A stretch of 64,000 nucleotides of DNA from Bdellovibrio bacteriovorus. GTDB lineage: Bacteria > Bdellovibrionota > Bdellovibrionia > Bdellovibrionales > Bdellovibrionaceae. Under the pieces are notes generated by a model. It was not told the origin of the DNA, did no database searches, and worked only from the letters and a program-made list of their open reading frames with translations. The stretch spans positions 1 through 64,000 of the forward strand of contig NZ_LUKF01000018.1 of assembly GCF_001592755.1 (NCBI RefSeq), read 5' to 3'. Of the stretch, positions 17,233 to 27,022 are shown piece after piece. Both the position numbers and the translations under genes were made by a program. Numbering within the stretch: the first letter of the stretch is position 1; every line of letters begins with the position of its first letter.

Positions 17233-17326
17233 ATCAGGCCCTCCGCTGCAAGGCGCGAGGAGGAAGGCGTACATCTCGTACGTCGACGACGAGCAACGCA
17301 GTCAGAGGAGGGTTGTTTGAGATGAT
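17228..17326. repeat. Dispersed hairpin repeat, copy 1 (uvrB-uvrC gap)
   Basis: The core reads GCAAGGCGCGAGGAGGAAG then GCGTAC, a five-base loop, GTACGTC and GACGACGAGCAACGCAGTC. Outer arms are ATCATATCA (17228-17236) with CCCTCC (17239-17244) against GGAGGG (17307-17312) with TGAGATGAT (17318-17326), pairing at 14 of 15 positions. It fills nearly the whole gap. In the transcript running to uvrC the arm hides the uvrC ribosome site and ATG. Shares its core with copies at 26228 and 38988. Confidence 0.85.
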
Positions 17327-17328
17327 TT

Positions 17329-19419
17329 CTACTTAAGGCCATCTTTGAGGACCTCTGCGCTTGTCTGCTCCACTTCACCGCTGCGGATATTCAATTCAAT
17401 GATTTGCAAACGCTTGATTTCATCGCGGACTTTCGCCGCTTCCTCAAACTCAAGATCTGCTGAAAGTTTTTTCATCTTCGCGCGCAGCTTAGCAATTTCT
17501 TCCTGAAGTTTATCGGGTTGATTTGAGAATTTCGTAACCACGGCTGCGGTCTTATTTTCCCCTTGAAGAGGTCCGCCAGCCAGTGTTCCGTCAAAGACTT
17601 CGCCCAAACCTTCTTTGATTCTTTTACGAATCGATTGCGGAGTGATGCCATTGTCTTCATTATATTTTTGCTGAATGCGGCGGCGACGCTCGGTTTCACC
17701 CATGGCTTTTTCCATGCTCTCCGTGATTCTGTCTCCGTAAAGAATCACATGCCCATTTAAGTTACGAGCGGCTCGGCCAATAGTTTGAATTAACGAACGC
17801 TCTGAGCGCAAAAAACCTTCCTTATCGGCATCTGTGATACCAACAAGACTGACCTCTGGAATATCCAAACCTTCTCTTAACAAGTTGATACCCACAAGAA
17901 CGTCAAAAACTCCCAAACGCAAATCGCGTAAGATTTCTGTACGCTCTACCGTCTGAACTTCACTGTGCAGATATTTAACTTTAATGCCTAGATTTTCATA
18001 ATATTCAGTCAAATCTTCCGCTGAACGCTTCGTCAACGTCGTGATAAGAACACGCTCGTTCTTTTTGATACGATCACGGATCTCTTTTAACAAATCATCG
18101 ACCTGGTGTTTGACCGGACGCACTTCAACAACGGGGTCAATCAAGCCTGTCGGACGAATGATCTGCTCAACGATGATACCTTCGGATTTTTGCAGCTCGT
18201 AAGTTCCCGGTGTCGCCGATACATAGACGACCTTATCCATCATTGTTTCAAATTCTTGAAAATTTAAAGGTCGGTTGTCTAAAGCCGAAGGCAAACGGAA
18301 ACCGTGTTCGACCAGAGTCATTTTACGAGCGCGGTCCCCACGGTACATGCCGCCGATTTGCGGCACGGTCACGTGTGACTCATCGATGAAGGTGACGAAT
18401 TCTTTCGGGAAGTATTCTAAAAGTGTCGGAGGTGGCTCCCCCGGCCCACGACCTGTCATGTGACGAGAATAGTTCTCGATCCCCTGACAGAAACCCATTT
18501 GCTCCATCATCTCGATATCGTAGTAAGTTCTTTGCTCGAGACGTTGAGCTTCTAAGAACTTCATTTCTTTATTCAAATCAACCAGGCGTTCGCGCAGTTC
18601 ATCTTGAATCGTGCGAATCGCGCGCTTTAAGTTGTCGTCACTGGTGACGTGATGGCTTCCCGGATAAATACCGATTTGATCCAGCTCTTCTAGAACCTGA
18701 CCTGTTAACGGATCAATCCAAGAAAGACGCTCGATAAAGTCGCCAAAGAATTCCACACGCACGGCGCGGTCTTCTTCGTAAGAAGGAAAGATCTCGACAT
18801 TATCGCCGCGAACGCGCACAGTTCCGCGCGAAAAATCCACGTTGTTACGTTGATACTGAATGCGGATCAATTCACGAATCAAATGATCACGCTTCATTTC
18901 CGTATTTGAAACGATTTGAATCATCATGCCTTCGTAAGCTTCCGGAGAACCCAAACCGTAAATACAAGAAACCGAACTGACGATGATCACATCGCGACGA
19001 TCAAACAACGAACGCGTTGCCGAGTGGCGCATACGATCGATCTGTTCATTGATCGCCGAGTCTTTTTCGATGTAAGTGTCCGTCGACGGAATATAAGCTT
19101 CTGGCTGATAATAATCGTAGTAGCTGACGAAGTACTCGACCGCATTGTGCGGAAAGAGTTCTTTAAACTCTGCATACAGCTGGGCCGCCAAAGTTTTATT
19201 TGGAGCAAGCACCAACGCTGGCTGATTGAGTTTTGCAATAGTGTGCGCCATCGAAAAAGTTTTTCCCGATCCTGTCACACCCAGAAGTGTCTGATGTTTT
19301 AATCCAGCATCAAAGTTTTCCATCATCTGCTGAATCGCACGAGGCTGATCCCCAGAAGGTTTATACTCAGAGACTAGTTGAAAGTTCTTTTTATAAGCAG
19401 AGGCCATCCCTTCGAGCAT
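17329..19419 (-). CDS. uvrB: Excinuclease ABC subunit B
   Basis: The damage-verifying helicase of nucleotide excision repair, about 696 residues. Motifs in order: PSGDQPRAI, Walker A GVTGSGKT, the beta-hairpin [10 protein letters not shown], the DESH box ([11 protein letters not shown]), YVSATPG, the helicase C domain ([13 protein letters not shown] and QTIGRAARN), and a C-terminal UVR motif ([25 protein letters not shown] in part) that binds UvrC. The start could be the ATG at 19419 or the one at 19407; the latter gives the more typical MASAYKK N-terminus. The frame is open to 19506 but that extension is not conserved in style. It is likely transcribed with uvrC and murJ through the repeat. 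Confidence 0.96.
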   Translation of the reverse strand: MLEGMASAYKKNFQLVSEYKPSGDQPRAIQQMMENFDAGLKHQTLLGVTGSGKTFSMAHTIAKLNQPALVLAPNKTLAAQLYAEFKELFPHNAVEYFVSYYDYYQPEAYIPSTDTYIEKDSAINEQIDRMRHSATRSLFDRRDVIIVSSVSCIYGLGSPEAYEGMMIQIVSNTEMKRDHLIRELIRIQYQRNNVDFSRGTVRVRGDNVEIFPSYEEDRAVRVEFFGDFIERLSWIDPLTGQVLEELDQIGIYPGSHHVTSDDNLKRAIRTIQDELRERLVDLNKEMKFLEAQRLEQRTYYDIEMMEQMGFCQGIENYSRHMTGRGPGEPPPTLLEYFPKEFVTFIDESHVTVPQIGGMYRGDRARKMTLVEHGFRLPSALDNRPLNFQEFETMMDKVVYVSATPGTYELQKSEGIIVEQIIRPTGLIDPVVEVRPVKHQVDDLLKEIRDRIKKNERVLITTLTKRSAEDLTEYYENLGIKVKYLHSEVQTVERTEILRDLRLGVFDVLVGINLLREGLDIPEVSLVGITDADKEGFLRSERSLIQTIGRAARNLNGHVILYGDRITESMEKAMGETERRRRIQQKYNEDNGITPQSIRKRIKEGLGEVFDGTLAGGPLQGENKTAAVVTKFSNQPDKLQEEIAKLRAKMKKLSADLEFEEAAKVRDEIKRLQIIELNIRSGEVEQTSAEVLKDGLK

Positions 19420-19551
19420 AGCATAATTTCGAAAGGTGCCTGCTTCTTTTTTGGGTCTACGTTGCGTCAATCCAAAGTCCAGCCCTTCATTTCTGCATAG
19501 TGACATGGAAAGTCCCTTGCTTCGAGCTGAGCTCCGTTCGAGAGTTTTACT

Positions 19552-21843
19552 ATGAAAAACTTAAAGCGAATTCTGCTCGTTCTTACCGCTCTGATCTGTA
19601 TAGCTGTCTTTGCCGTCTACTTTTTTATGAAGCAATCCGTGGCGCCCATGGATGGACAACTAAAAATTCAAGGACTGTCTGCCCCCGTGACGGTCACTCG
19701 TGACGCCTTCGGAATTCCGCATATCAAAGCACAAAATAAAATCGATGCTTTGAGAGCACTGGGTTTTGTCATGGCCAGTGAGCGACTTTTTCAAATGGAG
19801 CTTTCTCGCCGCATGACTCAAGGAGAACTGAGCGAAGCTTTCGGAGAAGTAGCGCTTACGAGCGACAAACTTTATCGCAGCCTCATGATTAAACCTGCTG
19901 TAGAACGCATGCTCAAACACGAAAAAGAAACAGGCACTTTCGACGAACGCCTGTGGAGCGAGATGGAAGCCTATTTCGACGGTGTTAATCAATACGTAGC
20001 AACCCGTCCCTTGCCTTTTGAAATGAAAATACTGGGGTTGAAGCCCCGTCCTTTCACGCCTCTGGACGCTTACGTTATGACAGGCCACATGGCTTATAGT
20101 TTCGGCATCGCTTTAAAAGCGGATCCCCTGATGTCAGAATTAGCTAAAAAACTTTCTGAAGAACAGTTTCAGGCTTTAAGAAACAATCCCTTAACCGCGC
20201 CACTGAAGATTGTCAGCAACAGCCTCGCATTGCCGGCTCTTACCGAAGGATTATTTACTCCGCACTTTGAAGGAAGTAACGCCTGGCTGATTGCCCCCAG
20301 CAGATCACAATCAGGAAAAAGTATTTTCGCCAACGATCCCCACATTGGTTATGCCCTTCCCGCTGTTTGGGTGGAAGCACACATTCAAACCCCTGAGTTT
20401 GAACTTTACGGTCACTATCTTCCACTCGTTCCCTTTGCGATCTTAGGACACAACCGTCATCATGCTTGGGGTTTCACTATGTCTCTTTCCGATGACATGG
20501 ATCTTTATCGCGAAACTTTGAACAGTGAGCAAAAAACGGTTCTCTTCAATAAAAAACCTGTCGGCTACCAAGAGTGGAACGAAGTTATCAAAGTGAAGGA
20601 TGGCATCGACGTCACTTTGCCGATGATTGAAACTCCGCACGGGCCCTTGATGGACGGAATCTTTACTGAGAAAAATTTAGCGTTGAAGTGGGCTTTTCAT
20701 AGAAAAGAAAACAACCCCATGAAAGCTTTGCGCCTGATGGGCGAAGCGAAAAGCATTACAGAGTTTGAGTCAGCACTGAAATCAGCGACAGCGCCTGGAC
20801 TTAACGTAATGTACGCCGACGCCGATAACATTGCGTGGTGGGTGTTTGGCGATATCGCTGTTAAAAAGAATCCTAATTCCGATATGCTTTTTGACGGAGC
20901 CTCTGGCGACGATGAATATCTTCGTCTTTTGGAGTGGAACGAAAAACCCCACTCTGTAAATCCGCCCTCAGGGTTTATTGTGACCGCGAACTCACGTCCT
21001 GACAGCCTTCCGGCAAACATCCGCGGCGACTTCCAGGCCGATGATCGCTATCAAACTATCGTTAAGGCCCTTTCCGAAAAAGATGTGTGGAATGCAGAAG
21101 AGTTTAAGGCCCTGCAAACTGAAAACTTCAACACCTTTACTGCAGAAATTTTAGAAAAACTTCTGGCAGATCTTCAATTATCACCAGAAGAAAATAAAAA
21201 ACACGAAAAAGCCCTGCAAGATCTTAAAGATTGGAATCATCGATCCGATATTTCGTCGACAGCCGCAAGTCTTTACCACCAATGGAATAGCGAAAACATC
21301 CAGCTTCTGCTGCAGAAACTTTCAGAAGAGGAACGCAAAACTTTCCTTAACACCCCTTACGCTTGGCAATTCTATCGTCGTACGATCTTGAACGAAACTT
21401 CGCCTTGGTGGAAAGACTTGAAAAGAGCTGAAGTGATCACCGCAGGCTTCAAAAAAGCGGTTGAAAAAGTACAGAACCAAAGCTGGGGTACGATACATAC
21501 TGTTGAATACATACATCCGCTAGGCAGAACTGCACCTTTAAACAAAGTCTTCAACCTAGGTCCCTACCCCATTCCCGGGGCGTACAATGAAATCAACAAC
21601 AACAAAATGCGCGGCATGGGTGGAGACTTTAAAGTCGTCGCGGGTCCGTCCACTCGCAGAATCATTGACTTCGCCTCACCTCAAAAAAGCTGGGGCATCA
21701 ATCCTATTGGGATTTCCGGTCACATGCTTTCCCCGTTCTATAAAGATCAGGTCCATCTTTTTATCGAAGGCAAATACCGCGAGCAATGGATGGATGACAA
21801 AGATATCGAGCAGGTTAAAACCCACGTGCTCACCCTGGAATAA
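19552..21843 (+). CDS. Penicillin acylase-family N-terminal nucleophile hydrolase
   Basis: A 763-residue precursor with an N-terminal signal or membrane anchor (residues ~5-26). The small chain ([33 protein letters not shown]) is followed by the autoprocessing site FEGSNAWLI, where Ser ~242 becomes the N-terminal nucleophile of the large chain. NDPHIGY and VTANSRPDS are further family motifs. Members hydrolyse amide bonds of beta-lactams, acyl-homoserine lactones or peptides; the substrate here cannot be read from sequence. In the periplasm it could act on envelope amides or signal molecules. It is transcribed divergently from uvrB and ends with a terminator. Confidence 0.92.
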   Translation: MKNLKRILLVLTALICIAVFAVYFFMKQSVAPMDGQLKIQGLSAPVTVTRDAFGIPHIKAQNKIDALRALGFVMASERLFQMELSRRMTQGELSEAFGEVALTSDKLYRSLMIKPAVERMLKHEKETGTFDERLWSEMEAYFDGVNQYVATRPLPFEMKILGLKPRPFTPLDAYVMTGHMAYSFGIALKADPLMSELAKKLSEEQFQALRNNPLTAPLKIVSNSLALPALTEGLFTPHFEGSNAWLIAPSRSQSGKSIFANDPHIGYALPAVWVEAHIQTPEFELYGHYLPLVPFAILGHNRHHAWGFTMSLSDDMDLYRETLNSEQKTVLFNKKPVGYQEWNEVIKVKDGIDVTLPMIETPHGPLMDGIFTEKNLALKWAFHRKENNPMKALRLMGEAKSITEFESALKSATAPGLNVMYADADNIAWWVFGDIAVKKNPNSDMLFDGASGDDEYLRLLEWNEKPHSVNPPSGFIVTANSRPDSLPANIRGDFQADDRYQTIVKALSEKDVWNAEEFKALQTENFNTFTAEILEKLLADLQLSPEENKKHEKALQDLKDWNHRSDISSTAASLYHQWNSENIQLLLQKLSEEERKTFLNTPYAWQFYRRTILNETSPWWKDLKRAEVITAGFKKAVEKVQNQSWGTIHTVEYIHPLGRTAPLNKVFNLGPYPIPGAYNEINNNKMRGMGGDFKVVAGPSTRRIIDFASPQKSWGINPIGISGHMLSPFYKDQVHLFIEGKYREQWMDDKDIEQVKTHVLTLE

Positions 21844-21879
21844 GCCCGATTTTCGTTTACATCTATTGCAGTTTCATAA

Positions 21880-21910
21880 GGGCTCAGACTAAATGCTGAG
21901 CCTTTCTTTG
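21880..21910 (+). terminator. Rho-independent terminator after the acylase gene
   Basis: GGCTCAG, eight-base loop, CTGAGCC, then TTTCTTTG, 37 bases after the stop. Confidence 0.75.
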
Positions 21911-21987
21911 TATGATTGCAAACCCACTAAAGAATAGCTCCCCCTCTGAAAAACCCATGCGATTCTGGATCCCATACAGGAGGCATG

Positions 21988-22491
21988 ATGAAACTTTATA
22001 AACTCTTTTCCGCTTTGGTGGTTTCTTCGTTCTCCCTGCAAGCCTGGGCATATCCCAGCGTGGGAGACAAAGTTCAATGGACGGGCACGGTTCAACAACG
22101 TGATGGCACTCAAAAATCTGTGCGCATTGTAAAAGAAGTTGTTAAGTTCGATAAAGACACTAAGAAATGGACCGTCAAATACGAAGCCACGATGGGAAAT
22201 GACGTGGTTTCTGAACATCTGGAAGTGACGGATCTTTATTCCCCAGAGCGCTTTAAGCAGATTCTTGCTAACTGCGTGACTAATGGAGGTATCTTAGAAA
22301 AAGTCGAAGCTCCTCCGGCTGGCACTTATGATACTTGCAAAATGACGACGAAAAATGCAGATGGCTCTATCGTAGAAAAATGGTGGGGTAATATCCCTTT
22401 CGGTGTCGTTAGCAAAAGTACGAAGGCCGTCGTGAAAGGCAAAAAGCTCGCGGACATCCCGGATCTTCAATCCATCGTCGCTGGCCTTTAA
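21988..22491 (+). CDS. Periplasmic protein of unknown function
   Basis: A 167-residue protein with a signal peptide cleaved near QAWAYP (residue ~22). The mature part is beta-rich with a repeated Trp-containing pattern (VQWTGTV, KKWTVKYE, EKWWGNIP) and two cysteines (ANCVTNGG, YDTCKMTT) that could form a disulfide. No family recognised. Two ATGs lie in tandem after AGGAGG. The second (21988) has the better spacing, the first (21985) is only one base from the ribosome site. It is a single gene between terminators. Confidence 0.8.
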   Translation: MKLYKLFSALVVSSFSLQAWAYPSVGDKVQWTGTVQQRDGTQKSVRIVKEVVKFDKDTKKWTVKYEATMGNDVVSEHLEVTDLYSPERFKQILANCVTNGGILEKVEAPPAGTYDTCKMTTKNADGSIVEKWWGNIPFGVVSKSTKAVVKGKKLADIPDLQSIVAGL

Positions 22492-22503
22492 GCAAAATAA
22501 AAA

Positions 22504-22525
22504 GGGAGCACGAAGCTCCCTTTTT
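22504..22525 (+). terminator. Rho-independent terminator, usable on both strands
   Basis: GGGAGC, loop ACGAA, GCTCCC with five T on the plus side and A-rich sequence (AATAAAAA) on the other. It ends the plus-strand gene above and can also stop the convergent gene at 22558. Confidence 0.85.
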
Positions 22526-22557
22526 ACCAGAAAAGTTTTCATAAGAATCACGAGCGG

Positions 22558-23043
22558 CTATTTAGCCACCTCTTTCACATCCACCGTCGTCGTTAAGAAC
22601 CCATCACAGAAAGCACTTCCGCAATTACTGCGAAGTTTACGCTCATCACTGAACATCTTTGTCGCATCAATCGTATAAGTCACTTCTTTGAAAGTCTCAT
22701 CATACACTTGCGCCTTCACTTCATAAATGCCGGCAGCAATTCTTTGAGCCGAAATAAACTTATAAGCCTCTTCCGTAATTCTGAACTCAGCAAAAATATT
22801 TCCCATTTCCGCAAGACTTGCTAACGTCAGATAGATCGCGTGTCTTGGAGACACATCCGTGCTCATCCCGTAATCAGTAACGACAACAGAAACCTTTAAG
22901 TTTGAAGACCCCGGAGAATCTTTATCCACCAAACGAATCACTTGATCGATGGAAGAGGGATTTATTTTCTCTTCGACTGAAGACAACGTGCGGGCTTGAG
23001 CCCAAGAAGAGGCCAATAAGATAGCAGCAATTAAAAGACGCAT
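22558..23043 (-). CDS. Periplasmic protein of unknown function
   Basis: A 161-residue protein from the ATG at 23043, chosen because AAAGGAG lies just upstream and a good signal peptide begins there (cleavage near AQARTL). The mature protein is mixed alpha/beta with a C-terminal SNCGSAFCDGF segment whose two cysteines could pair or bind metal, followed by a beta strand (LTTTVDVKEV). I do not recognise a family. It appears to be monocistronic. The ribosome site lies inside a perfect 16-bp-arm hairpin (23051-23098), which suggests translational control. Confidence 0.8.
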   Translation of the reverse strand: MRLLIAAILLASSWAQARTLSSVEEKINPSSIDQVIRLVDKDSPGSSNLKVSVVVTDYGMSTDVSPRHAIYLTLASLAEMGNIFAEFRITEEAYKFISAQRIAAGIYEVKAQVYDETFKEVTYTIDATKMFSDERKLRSNCGSAFCDGFLTTTVDVKEVAK

Positions 23044-23050
23044 AAAAAGC

Positions 23051-23098
23051 TCCTTTGATTTTGAATGACGGGATCTTATCCGATTCAAAATCAAAGGA
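23051..23098 (-). promoter_or_regulatory. Hairpin hiding the ribosome site of gene 22558-23043
   Basis: A perfect inverted repeat with 16-base arms (23051-23066 and 23083-23098) and a 16-base centre that can itself pair (CGGAT with ATCCCG, one bulge). In the minus-strand RNA the 3' arm contains AAAGGA of the ribosome site, leaving only the last G free, and the ATG follows ten bases... downstream of the stem at 23043. The stem is A-U rich, as in thermolabile leaders. Confidence 0.7.
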
Positions 23099-23160
23099 AA
23101 GAAGGCACACGGAAATTACAGAGGATTAATCAGAGAGCTGCAAACTCACAGCCCATTATG

Positions 23161-23190
23161 AAAAAACGCCAGGCTAAGCTGGCGTTTTTT
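23161..23190 (-). terminator. Rho-independent terminator after cysS, usable on both strands
   Basis: AACGCCAG, short loop, CTGGCGTT with six A on one side and six T on the other, immediately after the cysS stop. Confidence 0.88.
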
Positions 23191-23193
23191 AGA

Positions 23194-24642
23194 TTATTTA
23201 GTCACTTCCCAGAAGCTTCCTGTCGGTGTATCGCTGACAGAAATTCCCATTCCCGTCAGTTTCGCACGAAGTTCATCGGATTTTGCAAAGTCTTTGGCCT
23301 CACGCACCTGAGTGCGTTCTGCAACCAAAGCATCCACATCCGCGCGCTTCACGTTCATTTTTGCAAGCAGCATATCATCAAGCTTGATTAAGAAAGAACC
23401 CGCAGGTTCTTGGAACAGGCTTAAAAGACGACCGAGTTTAGCAACAAAGTTTTTAAATGCGACGGCCTTCCCTTGCACTGCCGGGTTGGACTTCATACCA
23501 CGACGAACTTGCGAGTTAAACTGGCGCACAACTTCGAACAAAGAAGCAAAGGCCTCGGGTGTTCCGAAATCATCATTCAAAGCCGCTTCCACTTTCTTCC
23601 AGGCCTCTTGCGTGATTTTTTCAAATCCGGCATCTGGTGCCACACCTTCAGCGACATACTCATCCGCCAAAGAAAGTGCGGAATAAATGCGCGCTAAGCC
23701 TGACACCGCTCTTTCCACAGCCGCATCACTAAAATCACTCATCGTACGATAGTGAACAGAAAGAACCATCCACTTGTAGATTTCCGCGTTGTTCGTTTCT
23801 AAGAACTCACGCATCGTCACGACATTACCTAATGACTTCGACATTTTCTGTCCGCCGAAGTTTAGCATATTGTTATGCATCCAGTATTTTACAAAGTGCT
23901 TACCGGTGCAGCCTTCGCTTTGCGCGATCTCGTTTTCATGGTGCGGGAAGATCAAATCCATACCGCCGCCGTGAATATCAATCTGATCACCGAAGATTTT
24001 TTGAATCATCGCCGAGCATTCGATATGCCAGCCAGGTCTCCCCGGTCCCCACGGAGAAGGCCAAGAAACTTCACCTGGCTTCGCCGCCTTCCACAGAGCA
24101 AAATCCATTGGATTTCGTTTCTTTTCATCAATATCCACGCGAGCGCCGGCTTGAAGCTCTTCAGGATTACGACCGCTCAACTTACCATAGCCATCAAAAG
24201 CCGCGATGGAATACATCACATCACCTTGAGTTTCGTAGGCGATATTTTTATCCACCAAAGTCTTCACCATATCGACGATGCCGTCCATATGTTCAGTCAC
24301 CTTCGGATTGTGATCATGAGGACGAAGACCTAAAGAGGCAAAATCCTTTTTATACTCGACGATGTACTTTTCAGACAACGCGTGAGGATCCATACCCAAT
24401 TCGTGAGCACGATTGATAATCTTGTCGTCCACGTCAGTGAAGTTCAAAGCATAGTCGACTTTGTAACCAGAAGACTCTAGCCAATTGCGAACCAAATTAA
24501 AGAAGACAACCCCACGGAAGTTCCCGACATGAAGAAAATTATAAACCGTCGGACCGCAGACATACATTTTCACCTGACCCGGAGTCAGGGGCACAAAGTC
24601 TTCAAGCTGCTTAGACTGAGAGTTGTAAATCTTTAACGACAT
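23194..24642 (-). CDS. cysS: Cysteinyl-tRNA synthetase
   Basis: A 482-residue class I synthetase charging tRNA-Cys, whose gene is at 62-135 in this window. Visible are the zinc ligand and HIGH-type region CGPTVYNFLHVGN, further zinc ligands WHIECSAM and HHENE, and KMSKSLGN. The length matches the family. A terminator follows directly. gltX lies only seven bases upstream, so the two synthetases form an operon gltX-cysS. Confidence 0.97.
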   Translation of the reverse strand: MSLKIYNSQSKQLEDFVPLTPGQVKMYVCGPTVYNFLHVGNFRGVVFFNLVRNWLESSGYKVDYALNFTDVDDKIINRAHELGMDPHALSEKYIVEYKKDFASLGLRPHDHNPKVTEHMDGIVDMVKTLVDKNIAYETQGDVMYSIAAFDGYGKLSGRNPEELQAGARVDIDEKKRNPMDFALWKAAKPGEVSWPSPWGPGRPGWHIECSAMIQKIFGDQIDIHGGGMDLIFPHHENEIAQSEGCTGKHFVKYWMHNNMLNFGGQKMSKSLGNVVTMREFLETNNAEIYKWMVLSVHYRTMSDFSDAAVERAVSGLARIYSALSLADEYVAEGVAPDAGFEKITQEAWKKVEAALNDDFGTPEAFASLFEVVRQFNSQVRRGMKSNPAVQGKAVAFKNFVAKLGRLLSLFQEPAGSFLIKLDDMLLAKMNVKRADVDALVAERTQVREAKDFAKSDELRAKLTGMGISVSDTPTGSFWEVTK

Positions 24643-24649
24643 CTTTCAC

Positions 24650-26131
24650 CTATAATTGAGCCAAGGCTTTTTCAGCACGCGCGATCAAAGAATCTTTTTT
24701 CATCAATGGTACTAGGATTTTTAATTCTGCACCATGAGGCTTCCCGATCACCGCCACACGAATCGGCATGAAAAGGTTTTTACCTTTTGCACCCGTTTTA
24801 TTTTTCACTTCATCTTGGATCTTCAAGAACTCTTCTTCCGTCATGTAATCAGACGTATGAGCACTTACTAGCTCTTTCCAAGCCGTCAATACTGCTTTCG
24901 TGCTTTCCCACTTCATCGCCTCTTCCGCTTCCGGAAGAATCACGTAAGATTTGTCATTCAGTGGTTTATAAAGCTCAATCGCATCCGACAAAATTTCCAT
25001 GTAAGGCTTAAACACTGTGATGGATTTATCCTGCCATACCGGATCTTGCGGAAGTTCCATTTTTTCACGCGCCAAGAACGGTTGAATCGCATTCCAAAGT
25101 TCCATATTTGGAAGAGCCCGCAAATGTTGCGCGTTCATCCATTTAAACTTCACGCGGTCAAAGATCGCACCCGACGGGTTCAAACGAGAAATATCAAAAG
25201 CCTGGATCATGTCATCAACAGACATGATCTCTTTACCTTCCGGATGAGACCAACCCAGAAGAGCAATGAAGTTCAAAACCGCAGAAGCTAAGTAACCTTC
25301 TTCTTTTAGAAGACCACAAGCCACCGCGCCTTTACGTTTTGAAAGCTTCTGTCGGTCTTCATCCAGAATCAAAGCCATATGACCAAATTCAGGAAGAGGC
25401 CAGTTCAAACCTTCGTAAATCATCATCTGACGAAGCGTGTTTGGCAGATGCTCTTCGGCACGGAAAACATGGGTGATCTTCATCAAGTGATCATCAACTA
25501 CACAGCAGAAGTTATAAACCGGCATACCATCAGAGCGCAGAAGAACAAAGTCCCCGACCATATCTGAAGGGAATTTCACTTCGCCACGAACCAAGTCATT
25601 CAAAGTGTAGTCTTTCGCCAAACCTTTGGTTTTAAAACGAACCACCCCTTTATTGCCTTTTTCGATATGTTCTAAAGCTTTTTGCAAAGGCCAATCTTGG
25701 TAAGGAGAATTCACATGCGGAGAACGGCCTGCCGCTTTCGCCTCTTCACGTTGCTTTTCAATTTCTTCGTCAGTCAAAAAGCAGTAGTAAGCTTTACCGG
25801 CATTTAGAAGCTGATCCGCATATTTTTTGTAAATATCTTGGCGCTGACTTTGACGGTAAGGCCCCAAAGGTCCCACATCTTTCAAAGTTTTTGGATCCAC
25901 GCCTTCCGCCCAAAGAAGATTCAACCACACGAGGTCATCCACCACACCACGCAAAGATTCTTCCGTCGAACGAGCCTCATCGGTGTCTTCAATACGCAAA
26001 ATAAACTCGCCGCCATTTTTCTTAGCGAAAAGATAGTTGTAAAGAGCGGTACGAGCTCCACCAACGTGCAAATAACCCGTCGGAGAAGGCGCAAAACGAA
26101 CGCGAGGATGCGGTGAAATTTTTGAGGTCAT
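24650..26131 (-). CDS. gltX: Glutamyl-tRNA synthetase
   Basis: A 493-residue class I synthetase from the ATG at 26131, chosen because TTGGAG lies eight bases upstream and RVRFAPSPTGYLHVGG begins shortly after. The HIGH-like motif is HVGG and the KMSKS-like motif is KLSKRKG. The anticodon-binding C-terminal domain is present. A discriminating versus non-discriminating enzyme cannot be told by eye. It begins after a terminator that ends the carD transcript, and is followed seven bases later by cysS. Confidence 0.96.
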   Translation of the reverse strand: MTSKISPHPRVRFAPSPTGYLHVGGARTALYNYLFAKKNGGEFILRIEDTDEARSTEESLRGVVDDLVWLNLLWAEGVDPKTLKDVGPLGPYRQSQRQDIYKKYADQLLNAGKAYYCFLTDEEIEKQREEAKAAGRSPHVNSPYQDWPLQKALEHIEKGNKGVVRFKTKGLAKDYTLNDLVRGEVKFPSDMVGDFVLLRSDGMPVYNFCCVVDDHLMKITHVFRAEEHLPNTLRQMMIYEGLNWPLPEFGHMALILDEDRQKLSKRKGAVACGLLKEEGYLASAVLNFIALLGWSHPEGKEIMSVDDMIQAFDISRLNPSGAIFDRVKFKWMNAQHLRALPNMELWNAIQPFLAREKMELPQDPVWQDKSITVFKPYMEILSDAIELYKPLNDKSYVILPEAEEAMKWESTKAVLTAWKELVSAHTSDYMTEEEFLKIQDEVKNKTGAKGKNLFMPIRVAVIGKPHGAELKILVPLMKKDSLIARAEKALAQL

Positions 26132-26158
26132 GAGAACTCCAAGTTGCCGAGGCACAAA

Positions 26159-26188
26159 CAAAAAAGGCCTGGTTAAAAACCAAGCCTA
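26159..26188 (-). terminator. Rho-independent terminator between carD and gltX
   Basis: On the minus strand AGGCTTGGTT, loop, AACCAGGCCT (one mismatch) then TTTTTTG. Its sequence is close to the terminator at 26962, suggesting duplication or a preferred local design. Confidence 0.8.
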
Positions 26189-26227
26189 AAACTTATATTC
26201 TTTTTATAACGAAGTCCACCACATCAA

Positions 26228-26349
26228 GGTCGATCAAAAGGGTTCATATGCAAGGCGGAGGGGTTTTCCGAAACGAAAGCGTACTTAAAGTACGCTGGAG
26301 AGAAGGAGGACCCCCGACAACGCAGTCAGATGGGCCCTTTTCATCGACC
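26228..26349. repeat. Dispersed hairpin repeat, copy 2 (after carD)
   Basis: Outer arms 26228-26247 and 26330-26349 pair at 17 of 20 positions. Inside are GCAAGGCG, a central palindrome AGCGTACTTAAAGTACGCT (26268-26286 region) and GACAACGCAGTCAGA. Core elements GCAAGGCG, GCGTAC/GTACGC and CAACGCAGTCAG are shared with copy 1. The intervening GGGGTTTTCC/GGAGGACCCCC part differs. The element ends two bases before the carD stop codon. Confidence 0.75.
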
Positions 26350-26351
26350 GA

Positions 26352-26846
26352 CTAGCCTGTGATTCCGAAGATGGCTTTCACTTCTTCTTCCATAAAAAGC
26401 TCTTCTTGGCTGGTCGCCAAAGTCAGCTCTTTCAAAAGAAGACTGCGCGCAGAATCAAGCATCTTGCGCTCGCCAAAAGAAAGCTCTTTATCCGCTTTCA
26501 AAAGGAATAAATCGCGTAAAACTTCAGCAATTTCGAAAACGGAACCTGTTTTGATCTTTTCCATGTACTCACGGTAACGGCGGTTCCAAGTTTGATTGTC
26601 GATTTTGATGTCTTTTTCTTTAAGAATGCCCACGACTTTGTTGGCTTCGTCTTTAGAGATAATAGGACGAAGACCCGCAGATTTTACGTTCGTAGTAGGG
26701 ATCATGATTTTTAAGCCAGTGTCGACCAGTTGCATGTTGTAGAATGTTGTTTTCGTTCCCAACATTTCTTTGGTTTCAATAGAAACCACTTTAACAACGC
26801 CATAGCCGGGATAAACAGCATTATCACCAACATTAAACGTCTGCAT
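26352..26846 (-). CDS. carD: CarD-family transcriptional regulator
   Basis: A 164-residue protein that stabilises the open RNA polymerase complex at promoters in the characterised Myxococcus and Mycobacterium members. The N-terminal RNA-polymerase-interacting Tudor-like domain (FNVGDNAVYPGYGVVKVVSIE, in part) and the C-terminal helical domain (NRRYREYMEKIKTGS, AEVLRDLF, FGERKMLDSARSLLLKEL) are both present. It has a strong ribosome site (GGGGGAGG). Single gene, followed by the repeat at 26228 and then a terminator. Confidence 0.94.
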   Translation of the reverse strand: MQTFNVGDNAVYPGYGVVKVVSIETKEMLGTKTTFYNMQLVDTGLKIMIPTTNVKSAGLRPIISKDEANKVVGILKEKDIKIDNQTWNRRYREYMEKIKTGSVFEIAEVLRDLFLLKADKELSFGERKMLDSARSLLLKELTLATSQEELFMEEEVKAIFGITG

Positions 26847-26961
26847 TCGACCTCCCCCTTAATTGGACAGAGTTTCAACCTCGTCTGTTCTATCAAATCT
26901 GACGCAAGTTATCAAACGAGAGCGGGGTGTTAGGAAATATTTTCAGAGGGATTTTCAGAAC

Positions 26962-26992
26962 AAAAAAGGCCTGGGAAAACCCAAGCCTTTTC
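26962..26992 (-). terminator. Rho-independent terminator after the subtilase gene
   Basis: On the minus strand AAGGCTTGGG, loop TTTT, CCCAGGCCTT (one mismatch), then TTTTTGTTC. Confidence 0.85.
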
Positions 26993-27022
26993 GTAAGCAT
27001 TTCAGCTATTTAAACTAGCAAA

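Noticed and set aside
17233-17274. N-terminal extension of uvrC by 14 residues
   Set aside because: It translates the dispersed repeat; the ATG at 17232 has an ideal ribosome site and fits the family N-terminus.
23832-24416. 194-codon plus-strand frame opposite cysS
   Set aside because: Lies wholly inside cysS; Arg- and Ser-rich antisense composition and no motif.
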